A stretch of 58,123 nucleotides of DNA from Thermoplasmata archaeon (GTDB lineage: Archaea; Thermoplasmatota; Thermoplasmata; Lutacidiplasmatales; UBA184). Made by a program: the position numbers and the translations under genes. Below, one piece after another: positions 17,032 through 25,543 of the stretch (position 1 is the stretch's first letter; the number at the start of each line of letters is the position of its first letter). The DNA lies in assembly GCA_027314165.1 (NCBI GenBank), contig DAHVCH010000015.1, positions 1 through 58,123 of the forward strand, given 5' to 3'. Under the pieces are notes generated by a model that was not told where the DNA came from, searched no databases, and worked only from the letters and a program-made list of their open reading frames with translations.

Positions 17032-17037
17032 TTATAC
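17032..17037 (+). promoter_or_regulatory. TATA box for ABC exporter 1
   Basis: TTATAC lies 28 bases before the ATG at 17062, consistent with a leaderless mRNA. Confidence 0.65.
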
Positions 17038-17061
17038 GGGAACACGCGTCGCCGGCGACCG

Positions 17062-17985
17062 ATGGACGCGGTCATCTCCGTCGACGGCCTGGTCAAGGAG
17101 TATGGGAAGCTCCGGGCCGTGGACGGGATATCGTTCTCCGTACCGACCGGTAAGGTGTACTCCTTCCTCGGACCGAACGGGGCAGGCAAGACCACCACGG
17201 TGGAGATCCTGGAGGGGCTGCGTCGCGCCACCCACGGGACGCTCCGGGTGCTCGGGCTGGACCCCTGGCGCGACGCGGGGGAGGTCCACCGTCGCGTCGG
17301 GGTGATGCCCCAAGGGTTCCGCTTCTTCGACAAGGTCACCCCTCTGGAGGCGGTCCAGTACTACGGGCGCCTGTTCGACGTGCAGGTGGACGCCCCGGCG
17401 CTGCTGAAGCGCGTCCTGCTGGAGGAGAAGGCGAACGACACCTTCGACAAGCTCTCCGGCGGACAGAAGCAGAAGCTCGGGATCGCGCTCGCTCTCGTCA
17501 ACGACCCCGAGCTCGTCTTCTTGGACGAGCCCACGACCGGGCTCGACCCGCAGGCGCGTCGGGCGGTCTGGGAGCTGCTCCGGGAGCTCCGTAAGGAGGG
17601 GCGGACGATCTTCCTCACGACGCACTATCTGGAGGAGGCCGAGAACCTCGCCGACCAGGTCGCGATCATCCACCACGGGAAGATCGTCACGGAGGGGTCT
17701 CCCGCCGAGCTGATCGCAAAGTACGGTCGGGGCCCGCGCATCGTCCTGGAGGCGACCCCCGAGCTCCTGAAGGTCCTTCAGCGGGTCCCGGGGCTCTCCT
17801 CGGAAGTGAAAGGGAACCAGGTCGAGGTCCCGCTCCACCAGAAGCAGGTCCTGATCGACGCCCTGCAGGCGATCGCCGCCTCCGGGTTGGTCTGGCCGGA
17901 CATCAGCACCCAGCGCGACACGCTCGAGGAGGTCTTCATCACGCTCGTGGGGGAGATGGAAGAGGGCGGGGAGGTGCGCGCGTGA
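17062..17985 (+). CDS. ABC-2 type exporter, ATPase subunit (copy 1)
   Basis: A 307-residue ATPase. Walker A is LGPNGAGKTTT (about residue 36), the signature LSGGQKQKL, Walker B LVFLDEPTTGLDP, and the switch His is in TTHYLEEA. The C-terminal 80 residues form the short beta domain typical of CcmA/drug-exporter ATPases. It pairs with the permease gene that starts within its stop codon (GTGA overlap). Strongly similar to the second ATPase at 23376, so the two cassettes are paralogues. The substrate is unknown; such pairs export lipids, drugs or polysaccharides. Confidence 0.96.
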   Translation: MDAVISVDGLVKEYGKLRAVDGISFSVPTGKVYSFLGPNGAGKTTTVEILEGLRRATHGTLRVLGLDPWRDAGEVHRRVGVMPQGFRFFDKVTPLEAVQYYGRLFDVQVDAPALLKRVLLEEKANDTFDKLSGGQKQKLGIALALVNDPELVFLDEPTTGLDPQARRAVWELLRELRKEGRTIFLTTHYLEEAENLADQVAIIHHGKIVTEGSPAELIAKYGRGPRIVLEATPELLKVLQRVPGLSSEVKGNQVEVPLHQKQVLIDALQAIAASGLVWPDISTQRDTLEEVFITLVGEMEEGGEVRA

Positions 17986-19202
17986 CGCGGCCATCCGACC
18001 CCTCCTCCGACCCTTTGGCCCCGTCCCTCCCGTCCTCCCCGGCCCACGGCTCGCGCGCGAAGGGAGCCGCACGAAGGAGGGGCTTCCTCCGGCCCTCGCA
18101 TGTCTGGGCGGACTTCGTCCTCTACACCCGGGCCTACATGCGCAACCCGGAGGCCCTCTTCTTCTCCCTGCTCTTCCCCGTCATCCTGGTCCTCCTCTTC
18201 GGGGCCATCTTCAGCGGTTCCTCGGCCCCCTCCGCCGTTCCCCTCTACGTCCAGAACCTGGATGGGCAGAACGCGACGACGCTCGCCTTCTACCATTACG
18301 TGGAGGAGACCGGGCTCGTCACGATCCACAACGTGTCCGCATCGGCGGGCCCGCTGGGGACCTACCTCTCTCAACACTCCGAGTCGAACGGGATCGTCAT
18401 CCCCGCGGGGTTCGGCGAGCAGGTGTGGAACCTCACCCACGGGGGGAGAGGGGTCCCCGTCGCGCTGCAGGTCTACGACAACCCCTTCGACTCGACCTCG
18501 GCCGCCATCGTTTCGGGGGCCGTGCAACTTGCGCTCCAGAACTTCAAGGGCGCGCCCGTCGCCTATCTCGCGAAGGCGGTCCCCGTGGGCAGCCTCTCCT
18601 TCACCCCGAAGACCATCGACTTCGAGATCCCGGGCCTCATCGGCTTCGCGATCCTGATGACCCCGATGTTCTCGATGGTGAACGTCACCTCGGAATACAA
18701 GAAAGAGAAGCTGTTCAAGGCCCTCTCCCTGACCCCGCTCACGAAGGGGGAGTGGCTGCTCTCCAAGATCCTGTTCAACTGGCTCCTCACCTTCCTCGCC
18801 GCCGCGATCCTCTTCGCGACGGGGATCCTGGCCTACGGGGCCCACGTGATCGTGGGTCCGCTCCTCATCCCCTTCCTCCTGGTCGGCCCGCTCCTCTTCG
18901 TCTCCCTGGGCATGCTCATCGGCACGGTCTCCAAGCGTGCGGAGACGGCGGGGATCATCGGGAACCTGGTCACCTTCCCGATGATGTTCCTCTCCGGGTC
19001 CTTCATCCCCGTCTCGGTGATGCCCGGCTGGCTCCAGCCCTACGCGAAGGTCTGGCCGCTCTACTATGTCATCGACGGCATCGAGTCGGTGAGCGTGTTC
19101 TCCGACGTCACCCATGCGCTCATCGACCTGGGGATCGTCTCGGTCATGGCCGCGGTCGCGTTCGTCGCGGCCGTGCTCGTCTTCCGCTGGCGTGAGGAGT
19201 GA
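17982..19202 (+). CDS. ABC-2 type exporter, permease subunit (copy 1)
   Basis: A 406-residue membrane protein. After about 35 disordered N-terminal residues, helix 1 (about 56-76, LFFSLLFPVILVLLFGAIFS) is followed by a large extracytoplasmic domain of about 150 residues starting VPLYVQNLDG. Five helices then form the ABC-2 core, with KKEKLFKALSLTPLTKGEW as the coupling region and VTFPMMFLSGSFIPVS near the end. The extracytoplasmic domain puts it in the YhgE/DrrB-like group. GTG 17982 overlaps the ATPase stop by four bases. Partner of the ATPase just upstream. Confidence 0.92.
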   Translation: MTRPSDPSSDPLAPSLPSSPAHGSRAKGAARRRGFLRPSHVWADFVLYTRAYMRNPEALFFSLLFPVILVLLFGAIFSGSSAPSAVPLYVQNLDGQNATTLAFYHYVEETGLVTIHNVSASAGPLGTYLSQHSESNGIVIPAGFGEQVWNLTHGGRGVPVALQVYDNPFDSTSAAIVSGAVQLALQNFKGAPVAYLAKAVPVGSLSFTPKTIDFEIPGLIGFAILMTPMFSMVNVTSEYKKEKLFKALSLTPLTKGEWLLSKILFNWLLTFLAAAILFATGILAYGAHVIVGPLLIPFLLVGPLLFVSLGMLIGTVSKRAETAGIIGNLVTFPMMFLSGSFIPVSVMPGWLQPYAKVWPLYYVIDGIESVSVFSDVTHALIDLGIVSVMAAVAFVAAVLVFRWREE

Positions 19203-19206
19203 ACCC

Positions 19207-19875
19207 ATGGCATCTCCTCCCTCAAAGGCCCGCTCCTCCCGGGCGCCGTCCCCGCCTCCGGACGTCTCCCCGGAGACGTTCCGTGGCGTCATGGGAAGGT
19301 TCGCCACCGGCGTCACCGTCGTGACGGCGAGCCACCGCGGACGCGACGCGGGGATGACCGTGAACGCCTTCCTCTCGGTGAGCTTGGAGCCCCCGACGGT
19401 CCTGGTCGCGCTGAACACGAAGGCGGACACGACGCCCCTGCTCGAGGCTTCCGGCAGGTTCGGGGTGAACCTCCTGTCCGCGCGTCAGCTCCCCTTGTCC
19501 GATCGCTTCGCCTCGCGCCGGCCCTCCTCCGAGAAGTTCGAGGGGGTCCCCTTCCATCGGGGGCCGCTCGGAAGCCCTCTCCTTGACGGGAGCCTCGCGA
19601 GCTTCGAGTGCGAGGTCGTCCAGACGGTGACCCGGTCCACCCATCGCCTCTTCCTCGGGCACGTGGTGGCGATGGAGGAGGGGAAGGAGGAGCTGCCGCT
19701 GGTCTTCTGGAGGAGCGAGTACGCGAAACCTTCGCAGGGGGGTGGACTCGTTATGTCCCCTTCCCGGGTTCTAGGTGGACCCTCGAACGGCCCTGCTCCG
19801 ACACCGCGCGGCGTGGGAGGACCCCGCCCCAGGTCGAAGGGCCGCCACGACCGGAAGGAAGCACGAGACCCATGA
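19207..19875 (+). CDS. Flavin reductase-like FMN-binding protein
   Basis: About 222 residues, with a flavin reductase domain in residues 20-175: FRGVMGRFATGVTVVTA, AGMTVNAFLSVSLEPPTVLVAL, FGVNLLSARQLPLSDRFA, and the closing HRLFLGHVV. Such proteins bind FMN and use NAD(P)H to make reduced flavin, or act as short-chain flavin oxidoreductases. The last 45 residues are low-complexity and basic, beyond the usual family end. It starts 5 bases after the ABC permease stop and its own stop overlaps the trxB ATG (ATGA), so it joins the two units. Confidence 0.88.
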   Translation: MASPPSKARSSRAPSPPPDVSPETFRGVMGRFATGVTVVTASHRGRDAGMTVNAFLSVSLEPPTVLVALNTKADTTPLLEASGRFGVNLLSARQLPLSDRFASRRPSSEKFEGVPFHRGPLGSPLLDGSLASFECEVVQTVTRSTHRLFLGHVVAMEEGKEELPLVFWRSEYAKPSQGGGLVMSPSRVLGGPSNGPAPTPRGVGGPRPRSKGRHDRKEARDP

Positions 19876-20921
19876 AGCCCTCAGCCATGCGCACGCGCGT
19901 AGCCATCCTCGGGAGCGGTCCGGCGGGACTCACCGCCGCGCTCTACACCGCCCGGGCGAACCTCCGCCCCATCGTCATCGGCGGGGTGCCGGCCGGCGGG
20001 CAGCTCATGATCACCAACGAGGTCGAGAACTACCCCGGGTTCCCGGAAGGGATCCAGGGCCCCGACCTCATCGACCTCTTCCGCAAGCAGGCCGAGCGGT
20101 TCGGGACGCGCATCGTGGACGACAGCGTGAGCCGCATGGACGTCACGAAGCGCCCGTTCCACCTCTTCACCGCCGGAGGGACCGAGATCGTCGCCGACTC
20201 GGTCATCGTCGCCACCGGGGCCCAGGCCAAGTGGCTGAACGTCCCGGGCGAGGAGAAGCTCCGGGGCCACGGCGTCTCGGCCTGTGCGACCTGCGACGGG
20301 TTCTTCTTCAAGGGCAAGGAGCTCATCGTTGCCGGCGGCGGGGACACCGCGATGGAGGAGGCGACCTTCCTCACCAAGTTCGCGAGCAAGGTCACCGTGG
20401 TGCACCGCAGGGACGCCCTTCGCGCGAGCCGGATCATGTCCGAGCGGGCGCGGAAGAACCCGAAGATCCATTTCCTTTGGAACTCGGCCATCGAGGAGGT
20501 CCTTGGGGAAGGCAGCGTCACGGGCGTCCGGGTCCGGGACACCCGAACCGGTGAGGTGCGGGTCGTACCCTGCGGAGGGGTCTTCGTCGCGATCGGGCAC
20601 GAGCCGACGACCGCGCTTTTCCGCGGCATGCTGGAGCTCGATCCGACGGGGTACCTCAAGACCACGGAACACACGCGAACGACGGTCCCCGGCCTCTTTG
20701 CCGCGGGGGACGTCCAAGACCACCGCTACCGTCAGGCGGTGACCGCGGCGGGGATGGGCTGCATGGCCGCGATCGACACGGAGCGATGGCTCGCGGAAGA
20801 GGGCCTCGAAGGACCTGCGGAAGAGGGGGCCGGGAGCCCCGCAACCGTGCCCGAGCACGCCCCCTCCGGCGGCAGCATCCCTAGGGCCAAGAGCGCCGTG
20901 GCCAGCGAAGCAAAAGGTTAA
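19872..20921 (+). CDS. trxB: Thioredoxin reductase
   Basis: A 349-residue NAD(P)H-dependent flavoprotein. The FAD site is AILGSGPAGLTAALY, the redox-active pair is CATC in SACATCDGFFFKG (about residue 140), the NAD(P)H site is VAGGGDTAMEEA, and FAAGDVQDHRYRQAV closes the FAD domain. It transfers electrons to thioredoxin-like proteins in the cytoplasm. The C-terminus extends about 35 residues past the family norm with Ala/Gly/Ser/Pro. ATG 19872 overlaps the upstream stop; ATG 19887 is an alternative. A promoter for the next genes overlaps its stop codon. Confidence 0.95.
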   Translation: MKPSAMRTRVAILGSGPAGLTAALYTARANLRPIVIGGVPAGGQLMITNEVENYPGFPEGIQGPDLIDLFRKQAERFGTRIVDDSVSRMDVTKRPFHLFTAGGTEIVADSVIVATGAQAKWLNVPGEEKLRGHGVSACATCDGFFFKGKELIVAGGGDTAMEEATFLTKFASKVTVVHRRDALRASRIMSERARKNPKIHFLWNSAIEEVLGEGSVTGVRVRDTRTGEVRVVPCGGVFVAIGHEPTTALFRGMLELDPTGYLKTTEHTRTTVPGLFAAGDVQDHRYRQAVTAAGMGCMAAIDTERWLAEEGLEGPAEEGAGSPATVPEHAPSGGSIPRAKSAVASEAKG

Positions 20922-20924
20922 TAA
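20918..20924 (+). promoter_or_regulatory. TATA box for ferredoxin-geranylgeranyl reductase unit
   Basis: TTAATAA overlaps the trxB TAA stop and lies about 33 bases before the ferredoxin GTG at 20954. Confidence 0.65.
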
Positions 20925-20953
20925 ACCCAGGTCGCGAGCAAACCCCGCCTCTG

Positions 20954-21154
20954 GTGCATCCCGTGCCGAGCAAGAAGGACCTGCACATCGAGTCCCAGGG
21001 CGAGATCTGCGTCTCGTGCGGTGCCTGTGTCGGCATCTGCCCCCTCAACTGCATCTACCTTGACGAGTGGCGCATCGGCTTCGACGAAGAGGTCTGCACG
21101 CGCTGCAATATCTGCGTCCGTGCCTGCCCCGTCGGGGCGATCAGCATCGAGTGA
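20954..21154 (+). CDS. Two [4Fe-4S] ferredoxin
   Basis: A 66-residue ferredoxin with two complete cluster motifs: CVSCGACVGICPLNC (about residues 19-33) and CTRCNICVRACPVGA (about 48-62). It carries low-potential electrons in the cytoplasm. The gene sits directly before geranylgeranyl reductase (63 bases), and in methanogens a ferredoxin encoded beside that enzyme is its electron donor, so the same role is likely here. Start is GTG 20954 or GTG 20963. Confidence 0.93.
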   Translation: MHPVPSKKDLHIESQGEICVSCGACVGICPLNCIYLDEWRIGFDEEVCTRCNICVRACPVGAISIE

Positions 21155-21217
21155 GGAGCTCTCCGGAGCAGGGCCTCCCAGAACGAACCACCGAAGATCG
21201 AACCAGAGCGGGAGAAC

Positions 21218-22420
21218 GTGAGCAAGATGGTCCAGGACGTCAAGTGCGATGTGTTGGTGGTCGGGGCGGGCCCCGCCGGCAGCATGACCGCCAAGTGGGC
21301 GGCGAAGCACGGCGCGAACGTCGTCATGATCGAGAAGCGCCAGGAGATCGGCTCCCCCGTCCGGTGCGGCGAGGGGATCTCGAAGACCTGGCTGGCCGAC
21401 GTCGGCATCACGCCCTCGAACCGATGGATCAACCTCGAGGTCGAAGGCGCGCGCATCTACTCCCCGTCCGAGAGGGTGATGGAGATCAACGAGAGGCACG
21501 CCGGGAACGAGGTCGGCTACGTGGTCGAGCGCGACGCGTTCGACAAGGCGCTCGCGATCGACGCCGCCAACGCCGGCACCACCATCCACCTCAAGACCCA
21601 CGCGAAGGAGCTCCTGCGCAAGGACGGGAGGATCGCGGGGGTCAAGGCGACGCACATGGGCCAGCCCTTCGAGATCCACGCCAAGGTCGTCGTGGGCGCG
21701 GACGGGTTCGAGAGCCAGGTCGGCCGGTGGGCCGGGCTGCCGACGAACCTCCAGCTTCGCGACATGGACTCCTGTTTGCAGTACCGGATGACGAACGTCG
21801 ACTCCGACGTGCGCTACTGCGACTTCTACCTGGGCAAGGTCGCCCCTGGCGGCTACGTCTGGGTCTTCCCCAAGGGTGAGGGACTGGCGAACGTCGGGAT
21901 CGGGGTCCAGGTCTCCCAGATCAAGAACGCCGCCGAGGCGAAGGCCTACCTCGACCGCTGGATCGAGCACCACCCCGGTTACGCGAAGGGCAAGAAGATC
22001 GACATGGTGGGAGGAGGGGTCTCGATCTCTCCGCCGATCAAGCAGTCGGTCACGGACGGGCTTCTGCTCGTCGGCGACGCCGCGCGGATGATCGACCCGC
22101 TCACCGGCGGGGGCATCGCGAACGGCTGCATCGCGGGCAAGGTGGCCGGCAGGGTCGCCGCCGAGGCCGCGGCGAAGGGGGACTCTTCGAAGGAGTTCCT
22201 CATGCAGTACGACCGGGGCTGGCGGGTGCTCCTCGAGGAGAAGCTGCTGCGCAACTGGGTCGCGAAGGAGAAGCTCGTCTCGCTGCCCGACGAGGTCTTC
22301 GACAAGATCATCGACGCCCTCTCGGGCGTGAAGCTCGAGAAGCTCTCCGTCCTCAACATCCTGAAGGCCGTGCGGGAGAAGTATCCCGAGGTCACCAAGG
22401 AGTTCGAGAACCTCCTGTAG
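21218..22420 (+). CDS. Digeranylgeranylglycerophospholipid reductase (geranylgeranyl reductase family)
   Basis: A 400-residue FAD enzyme that saturates the isoprenoid chains of archaeal membrane lipids. The FAD site is VLVVGAGPAGSMTAKWAA, followed by GSPVRCGEGIS, where the conserved Cys sits, VVGADGFESQVGRWAG, and LLVGDAARMIDPLTGGGIANG. The substrate-tunnel motif appears as GGYVWVFPKGEGLANVGIG. GTG 21218 follows GGGAGA. Its neighbour is a ferredoxin, the expected reductant. The gene is one of the clearest signs that the host is an archaeon. Confidence 0.95.
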   Translation: MSKMVQDVKCDVLVVGAGPAGSMTAKWAAKHGANVVMIEKRQEIGSPVRCGEGISKTWLADVGITPSNRWINLEVEGARIYSPSERVMEINERHAGNEVGYVVERDAFDKALAIDAANAGTTIHLKTHAKELLRKDGRIAGVKATHMGQPFEIHAKVVVGADGFESQVGRWAGLPTNLQLRDMDSCLQYRMTNVDSDVRYCDFYLGKVAPGGYVWVFPKGEGLANVGIGVQVSQIKNAAEAKAYLDRWIEHHPGYAKGKKIDMVGGGVSISPPIKQSVTDGLLLVGDAARMIDPLTGGGIANGCIAGKVAGRVAAEAAAKGDSSKEFLMQYDRGWRVLLEEKLLRNWVAKEKLVSLPDEVFDKIIDALSGVKLEKLSVLNILKAVREKYPEVTKEFENLL

Positions 22421-22563
22421 TCCCGCCGGTGGGGCCCGGTCCCTACGGCCCCGACGCGCGCTTCACGCGCTCATCCCTTCACCGTCACCTGGGGGACCCC
22501 TCGGTTCCCCCGGGCCGCCTTGCGCGAGGTCAGGCGACCTTCGCGGTAGTCGGACAGGGCCCG

Positions 22564-23031
22564 CTAAATCACCAGGGCCGCGCTCGCCAGGCGACCGACC
22601 TCCAGCGTGATGTCGTCCAGGGTCACGACCCCCTGAAGGACCCCCTGCTGGAGCACCAAGAGCCGCCGCACTCCGCTCTCGCGCATGAGCCGGGTCGCCT
22701 CCGAGACGGAGGCCTCGGGGCCGACCGCGATGAGGCGCGGGGTCATGCAGAGCGCGACCGAGCGGTGCGGGGCGCGACCGGGCCCCGGAGCCAGGTGGCG
22801 CGTGACGAGGTCCCGGTCGGTGACGACCCCCACCGGGCGTCCTCCGTCCATCACCGGGAGCATCCCGACGTTCCCCTGACGCATCCGCTCGGCGACCTCC
22901 TCGCAACTGTCGGAGCTCTGGCAGACCAGGAGCTCGGTCGACATCAGGTCGCGCACCCTCGGTTCGGGACCGCCGTTCCGCGTGACGCCGTTGGGCACTG
23001 TGTGGGAGACCTCCTCTTTCGGAGAGGCCAT
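22564..23031 (-). CDS. CBS-domain pair protein
   Basis: A 155-residue protein consisting of two CBS domains. The first is about residues 25-80, with RVRDLMSTELLVC and VGMLPVMDGGRPVGVVTDRDLV. The second is about 95-150, with VALCMTPRLIAVG, GVRRLLVLQQGVLQGVVTLDDI. Such proteins bind adenine nucleotides and act as regulatory modules. No effector domain is fused and no partner gene adjoins on the same strand, so the target is unknown. ATG 23031 is chosen because upstream codons read repetitive non-coding sequence. Confidence 0.88.
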   Translation of the reverse strand: MASPKEEVSHTVPNGVTRNGGPEPRVRDLMSTELLVCQSSDSCEEVAERMRQGNVGMLPVMDGGRPVGVVTDRDLVTRHLAPGPGRAPHRSVALCMTPRLIAVGPEASVSEATRLMRESGVRRLLVLQQGVLQGVVTLDDITLEVGRLASAALVI

Positions 23032-23375
23032 CGAGGGGGGATCGCGGGAGCGGATCACGACGTGCGGACGGCTCGGAGCAGGAGCGGGAGCAAGAGCGGG
23101 AGCGGGAGCGGGCCTACGCTTCGACCTCGGTAGACCTCCCTCGCCCGAGCGTTTACCTCCGGCGTTAAGTCCGGTCGACGCGCGAAGACGAGCCCGCGGC
23201 CATAGGACCTGAGCGGCCCACCCTCCCGTGCCCAGCCGCGTCTCCCCTCGGCCGAAGGGGGACCGTGGGCGAGGCCGGAGGGACGGGAGATGTAGGTCAA
23301 GACCGGTGGCCATGCGATCGTCCTCGCCGTTGGGCGGGGAACGAAGAGCGGCCCGAAGGACGCGCCAGGAGAGGC
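23032..23375. other. 344-base divergent intergenic region
   Basis: The gap separates the CBS gene (minus) from ABC exporter 2 (plus). It holds the GGAGCR hexamer repeat at 23075-23112 and a TTAAGT-like AT patch near 23163. I see no small gene or RNA, and no convincing TATA box close to either start. Confidence 0.5.
23075..23112. repeat. Short tandem hexamer repeat (GGAGCR)n
   Basis: About six copies of GGAGCA, GGAGCG or AGAGCG in a row, between the CBS gene and the second ABC exporter. Such tracts are prone to slippage; a role in regulation is not evident. Confidence 0.7.
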
Positions 23376-24335
23376 ATGGAGCCCACGGTCGAGGTGCAGG
23401 GCCTGGTGAAACGCTACGGCTCCCTGGCGGCGGTCGACGGCATCGACCTGAAGCTTCGGGCGGGGGAGGTCTTCGCCTTCCTGGGCCCGAACGGGGCCGG
23501 AAAGACGACCACGGTGGAGGTCCTGGAAGGCATCCGTCCCCGGAGCGCCGGGAAGGTCCGGGTGCTGGGCCACGACCCATGGACGGAGCGCGCGAAGCTG
23601 CAGCGTCGCGTGGGGGTGATCCCCCAGGACTTCTCCTTCTTCGACAAGATCACGCCCACCGAGGCGATCCAGTTCTACGCCCGCCTCTTCGACAAGCGGC
23701 CGGACCCCGGGGCGCTTCTGCGGCAGGTCGAGCTCGAGGAGAAGGCGGACGACCAGTTCGAGAAGCTCTCGGGTGGACAGAAGCAGAAGCTGGGACTCGC
23801 GCTCGCCCTGGTGAACGACCCGGAGGTCCTCTTCCTGGACGAACCGACCACGGGGCTTGACCCCCAGGCGCGCCGGACCGTCTGGACCGTGATCCGGTCG
23901 CTCCGCAAGGGAGGGCGGACGATCTTCCTCACGACGCACTATCTCGAGGAGGCCCAGAGCCTCGCCGACCGCGTCGCGATCATCGACCACGGCAAGATCA
24001 TCGCCCATGGGACGCCGGGCGAGATCATCGAGAGGTTCGGCCGGCCTCAGCGGCTGGTCATCGAGGGACCAACGTCCCTCGCGAAGTCGCTCGAAGGCTG
24101 GTGGCGCCGCCCCGTGGCGCTCGTGAACGGACGGACGGAGGTGGAGGTCCAGGCCAAGGAGGAGATCCTGGAGGTGCTCCAGTGGGTCTCCGCGAGCGGT
24201 CTTCCGTGGTCGGGGGTGGGGACGACGCGCGACACGCTCGAGGACGTCTTCGTCCGGCTGGTGGGGCGGATGGACGAGGGAGGATCGCGCGCATCCGAGT
24301 CCGGGACGGACGCGAAGGGAGGGGGGCGGACATGA
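23376..24335 (+). CDS. ABC-2 type exporter, ATPase subunit (copy 2)
   Basis: A 319-residue ATPase closely parallel to the one at 17062: FLGPNGAGKTTT, LSGGQKQKL, VLFLDEPTTGLDP and TTHYLEEA are all intact, and even linker phrases such as RVGVIPQDFSFFDKITP resemble copy 1. The C-terminus carries an extra Ser/Gly-rich tail. Its stop overlaps the permease ATG as ATGA. The duplication probably arose within this lineage, with the lipid-reductase genes now between the copies; substrates may differ. Confidence 0.96.
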   Translation: MEPTVEVQGLVKRYGSLAAVDGIDLKLRAGEVFAFLGPNGAGKTTTVEVLEGIRPRSAGKVRVLGHDPWTERAKLQRRVGVIPQDFSFFDKITPTEAIQFYARLFDKRPDPGALLRQVELEEKADDQFEKLSGGQKQKLGLALALVNDPEVLFLDEPTTGLDPQARRTVWTVIRSLRKGGRTIFLTTHYLEEAQSLADRVAIIDHGKIIAHGTPGEIIERFGRPQRLVIEGPTSLAKSLEGWWRRPVALVNGRTEVEVQAKEEILEVLQWVSASGLPWSGVGTTRDTLEDVFVRLVGRMDEGGSRASESGTDAKGGGRT

Positions 24336-25432
24336 GGCCCTCGCGCGTCGCGGCCTACCTCCTGGTCTTCGCCCGGACCTACCTCAGGAGCCGCGTCGGT
24401 CTGTTCTTCTCGCTCATCTTCCCGATCATCCTGATCCTCCTCTTCGGGTCCATCTTCTCGAACACCGGCTCGAGCTCGTCCCCCGTCTATGTCCAGAACC
24501 TGGACGGGACCTCGGTGGCGAGCCAGATGTTCCTCACCAGCCTGAACGCGACGGGCGCGGTCTCGGTCCACATGGTCTCCTCCTCCGTCGGCAACCTCTC
24601 CACGTGGCTGGTCTCGAAGGGGTACACCGCAGGGATCGTCCTGCCGGCAGGGTTCCAGACCGCTTTCGCGGCCCACCGTCCGGTCAAGGTCATCGTCTAC
24701 ACCGACCCGGCCCAGCCTTCGACGGCAGGGATCGTCCAGGGCGCGGTCGGGTACGCCGTGACGTCGATGAACTACGCCCAGTCGGGGCAAGCTCCCGTGG
24801 TGGGGACGGTGGAGCTCAACGTCGGGAGCACGACGTACCAGTACATCGACTACCTCGTTCCCGGGCTCATCGGTTTCTCGATCCTGACGAGCCCGATGTT
24901 CTCGATGACGAACATCGCCGCCCAGTACAAGAAACAGAAGCTGTTCCGCCAGCTGTCCTTGACCCCGCTCACGCGTGGGGAGTGGCTCGCCGCCTCCGTC
25001 CTGTGGTACCTGGTGCTGGTCTTCGCGTCCACGGTCGTCATGCTGGCGGTGGGACGAGGGCTCTTCGGGGCGACGGCGACCCCAACGCTCCTGACCATCC
25101 CCTTCCTCATCTTCGGGCCCATGCTCTTCGTTTCGCTGGGCCTCCTCTTGGGCACCTTCTCGAAGACCCCCGAGAGCGCCGCGGTCGTGGGCAACCTCGT
25201 GACGTTCCCGATGATGTTCCTCTCCGGGACCTTCTTCCCGGTCTCCCTCTTCCCCGATTATCTTCAGGCCGTGGCCCACGTCCTCCCGCTCTACTACGTC
25301 ATCGACGGGCTCAACAACACGATGGTGTTCCAGAACACCACGGGAGCGCTGACCGACCTGCTCGTCGTGGTCGCGCTCGCGGTCCTCCTCTTCCTCGCTG
25401 CGATCCGTGCCTTCCGATGGCAGGAAGAGTAG
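24332..25432 (+). CDS. ABC-2 type exporter, permease subunit (copy 2)
   Basis: A 366-residue membrane protein with the same plan as the permease at 17982. Helix 1 is about residues 22-42 (LFFSLIFPIILILLFGSIF). A domain of about 150 residues outside the cell follows, starting SPVYVQNLDG, with a Ser/Thr-rich region. Five helices follow, with YKKQKLFRQLSLTPLTRGEW and VTFPMMFLSGTFFPVS. It lacks the disordered N-terminal extension of copy 1. Works with the ATPase just upstream. Confidence 0.93.
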   Translation: MRPSRVAAYLLVFARTYLRSRVGLFFSLIFPIILILLFGSIFSNTGSSSSPVYVQNLDGTSVASQMFLTSLNATGAVSVHMVSSSVGNLSTWLVSKGYTAGIVLPAGFQTAFAAHRPVKVIVYTDPAQPSTAGIVQGAVGYAVTSMNYAQSGQAPVVGTVELNVGSTTYQYIDYLVPGLIGFSILTSPMFSMTNIAAQYKKQKLFRQLSLTPLTRGEWLAASVLWYLVLVFASTVVMLAVGRGLFGATATPTLLTIPFLIFGPMLFVSLGLLLGTFSKTPESAAVVGNLVTFPMMFLSGTFFPVSLFPDYLQAVAHVLPLYYVIDGLNNTMVFQNTTGALTDLLVVVALAVLLFLAAIRAFRWQEE

Positions 25433-25476
25433 GGGGGAAACGGGCCGGACCCCTCGTCACGTCCCGGGGCCGTCAG

Positions 25477-25499
25477 CCTATCCCCCAGGGGGGGATAGG
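25477..25499. promoter_or_regulatory. Palindromic C/G-tract operator 1
   Basis: Perfect inverted repeat CCTATCCCCC (25477-25486) and GGGGGATAGG (25490-25499). It sits just upstream of the TATA box of the CsoR-like gene. Repressors of the CsoR/RcnR/FrmR family recognise AT-flanked G/C tracts of this kind, so autoregulation is likely. Confidence 0.75.
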
Positions 25500-25503
25500 A
25501 TGA

Positions 25504-25510
25504 TTTATAG
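25504..25510 (+). promoter_or_regulatory. TATA box for the CsoR-CDF unit
   Basis: TTTATAG lies 34 bases before the ATG at 25544, between the two C/G-tract operators. Confidence 0.7.
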
Positions 25511-25526
25511 ATAGAGCCGGCCTAGC

Positions 25527-25543
25527 ATCCCCCCCGAGGGGAT
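25527..25543. promoter_or_regulatory. C/G-tract operator 2
   Basis: ATCCCC (25527-25532) and GGGGAT (25538-25543) form a shorter version of operator 1 that ends at the start codon. Bound protein here would cover the transcription start. Confidence 0.6.

Noticed and set aside
14336-17032. 898-codon minus-strand open frame
   Set aside because: Arg/Pro/Gly-rich shadow in another frame of the AGPS and GlpD-like genes.
13204-17061. Long plus-strand open frame before ABC exporter 1
   Set aside because: Antisense to the AGPS, glpD and lipid-kinase genes; only the part from 17062 is a real protein.
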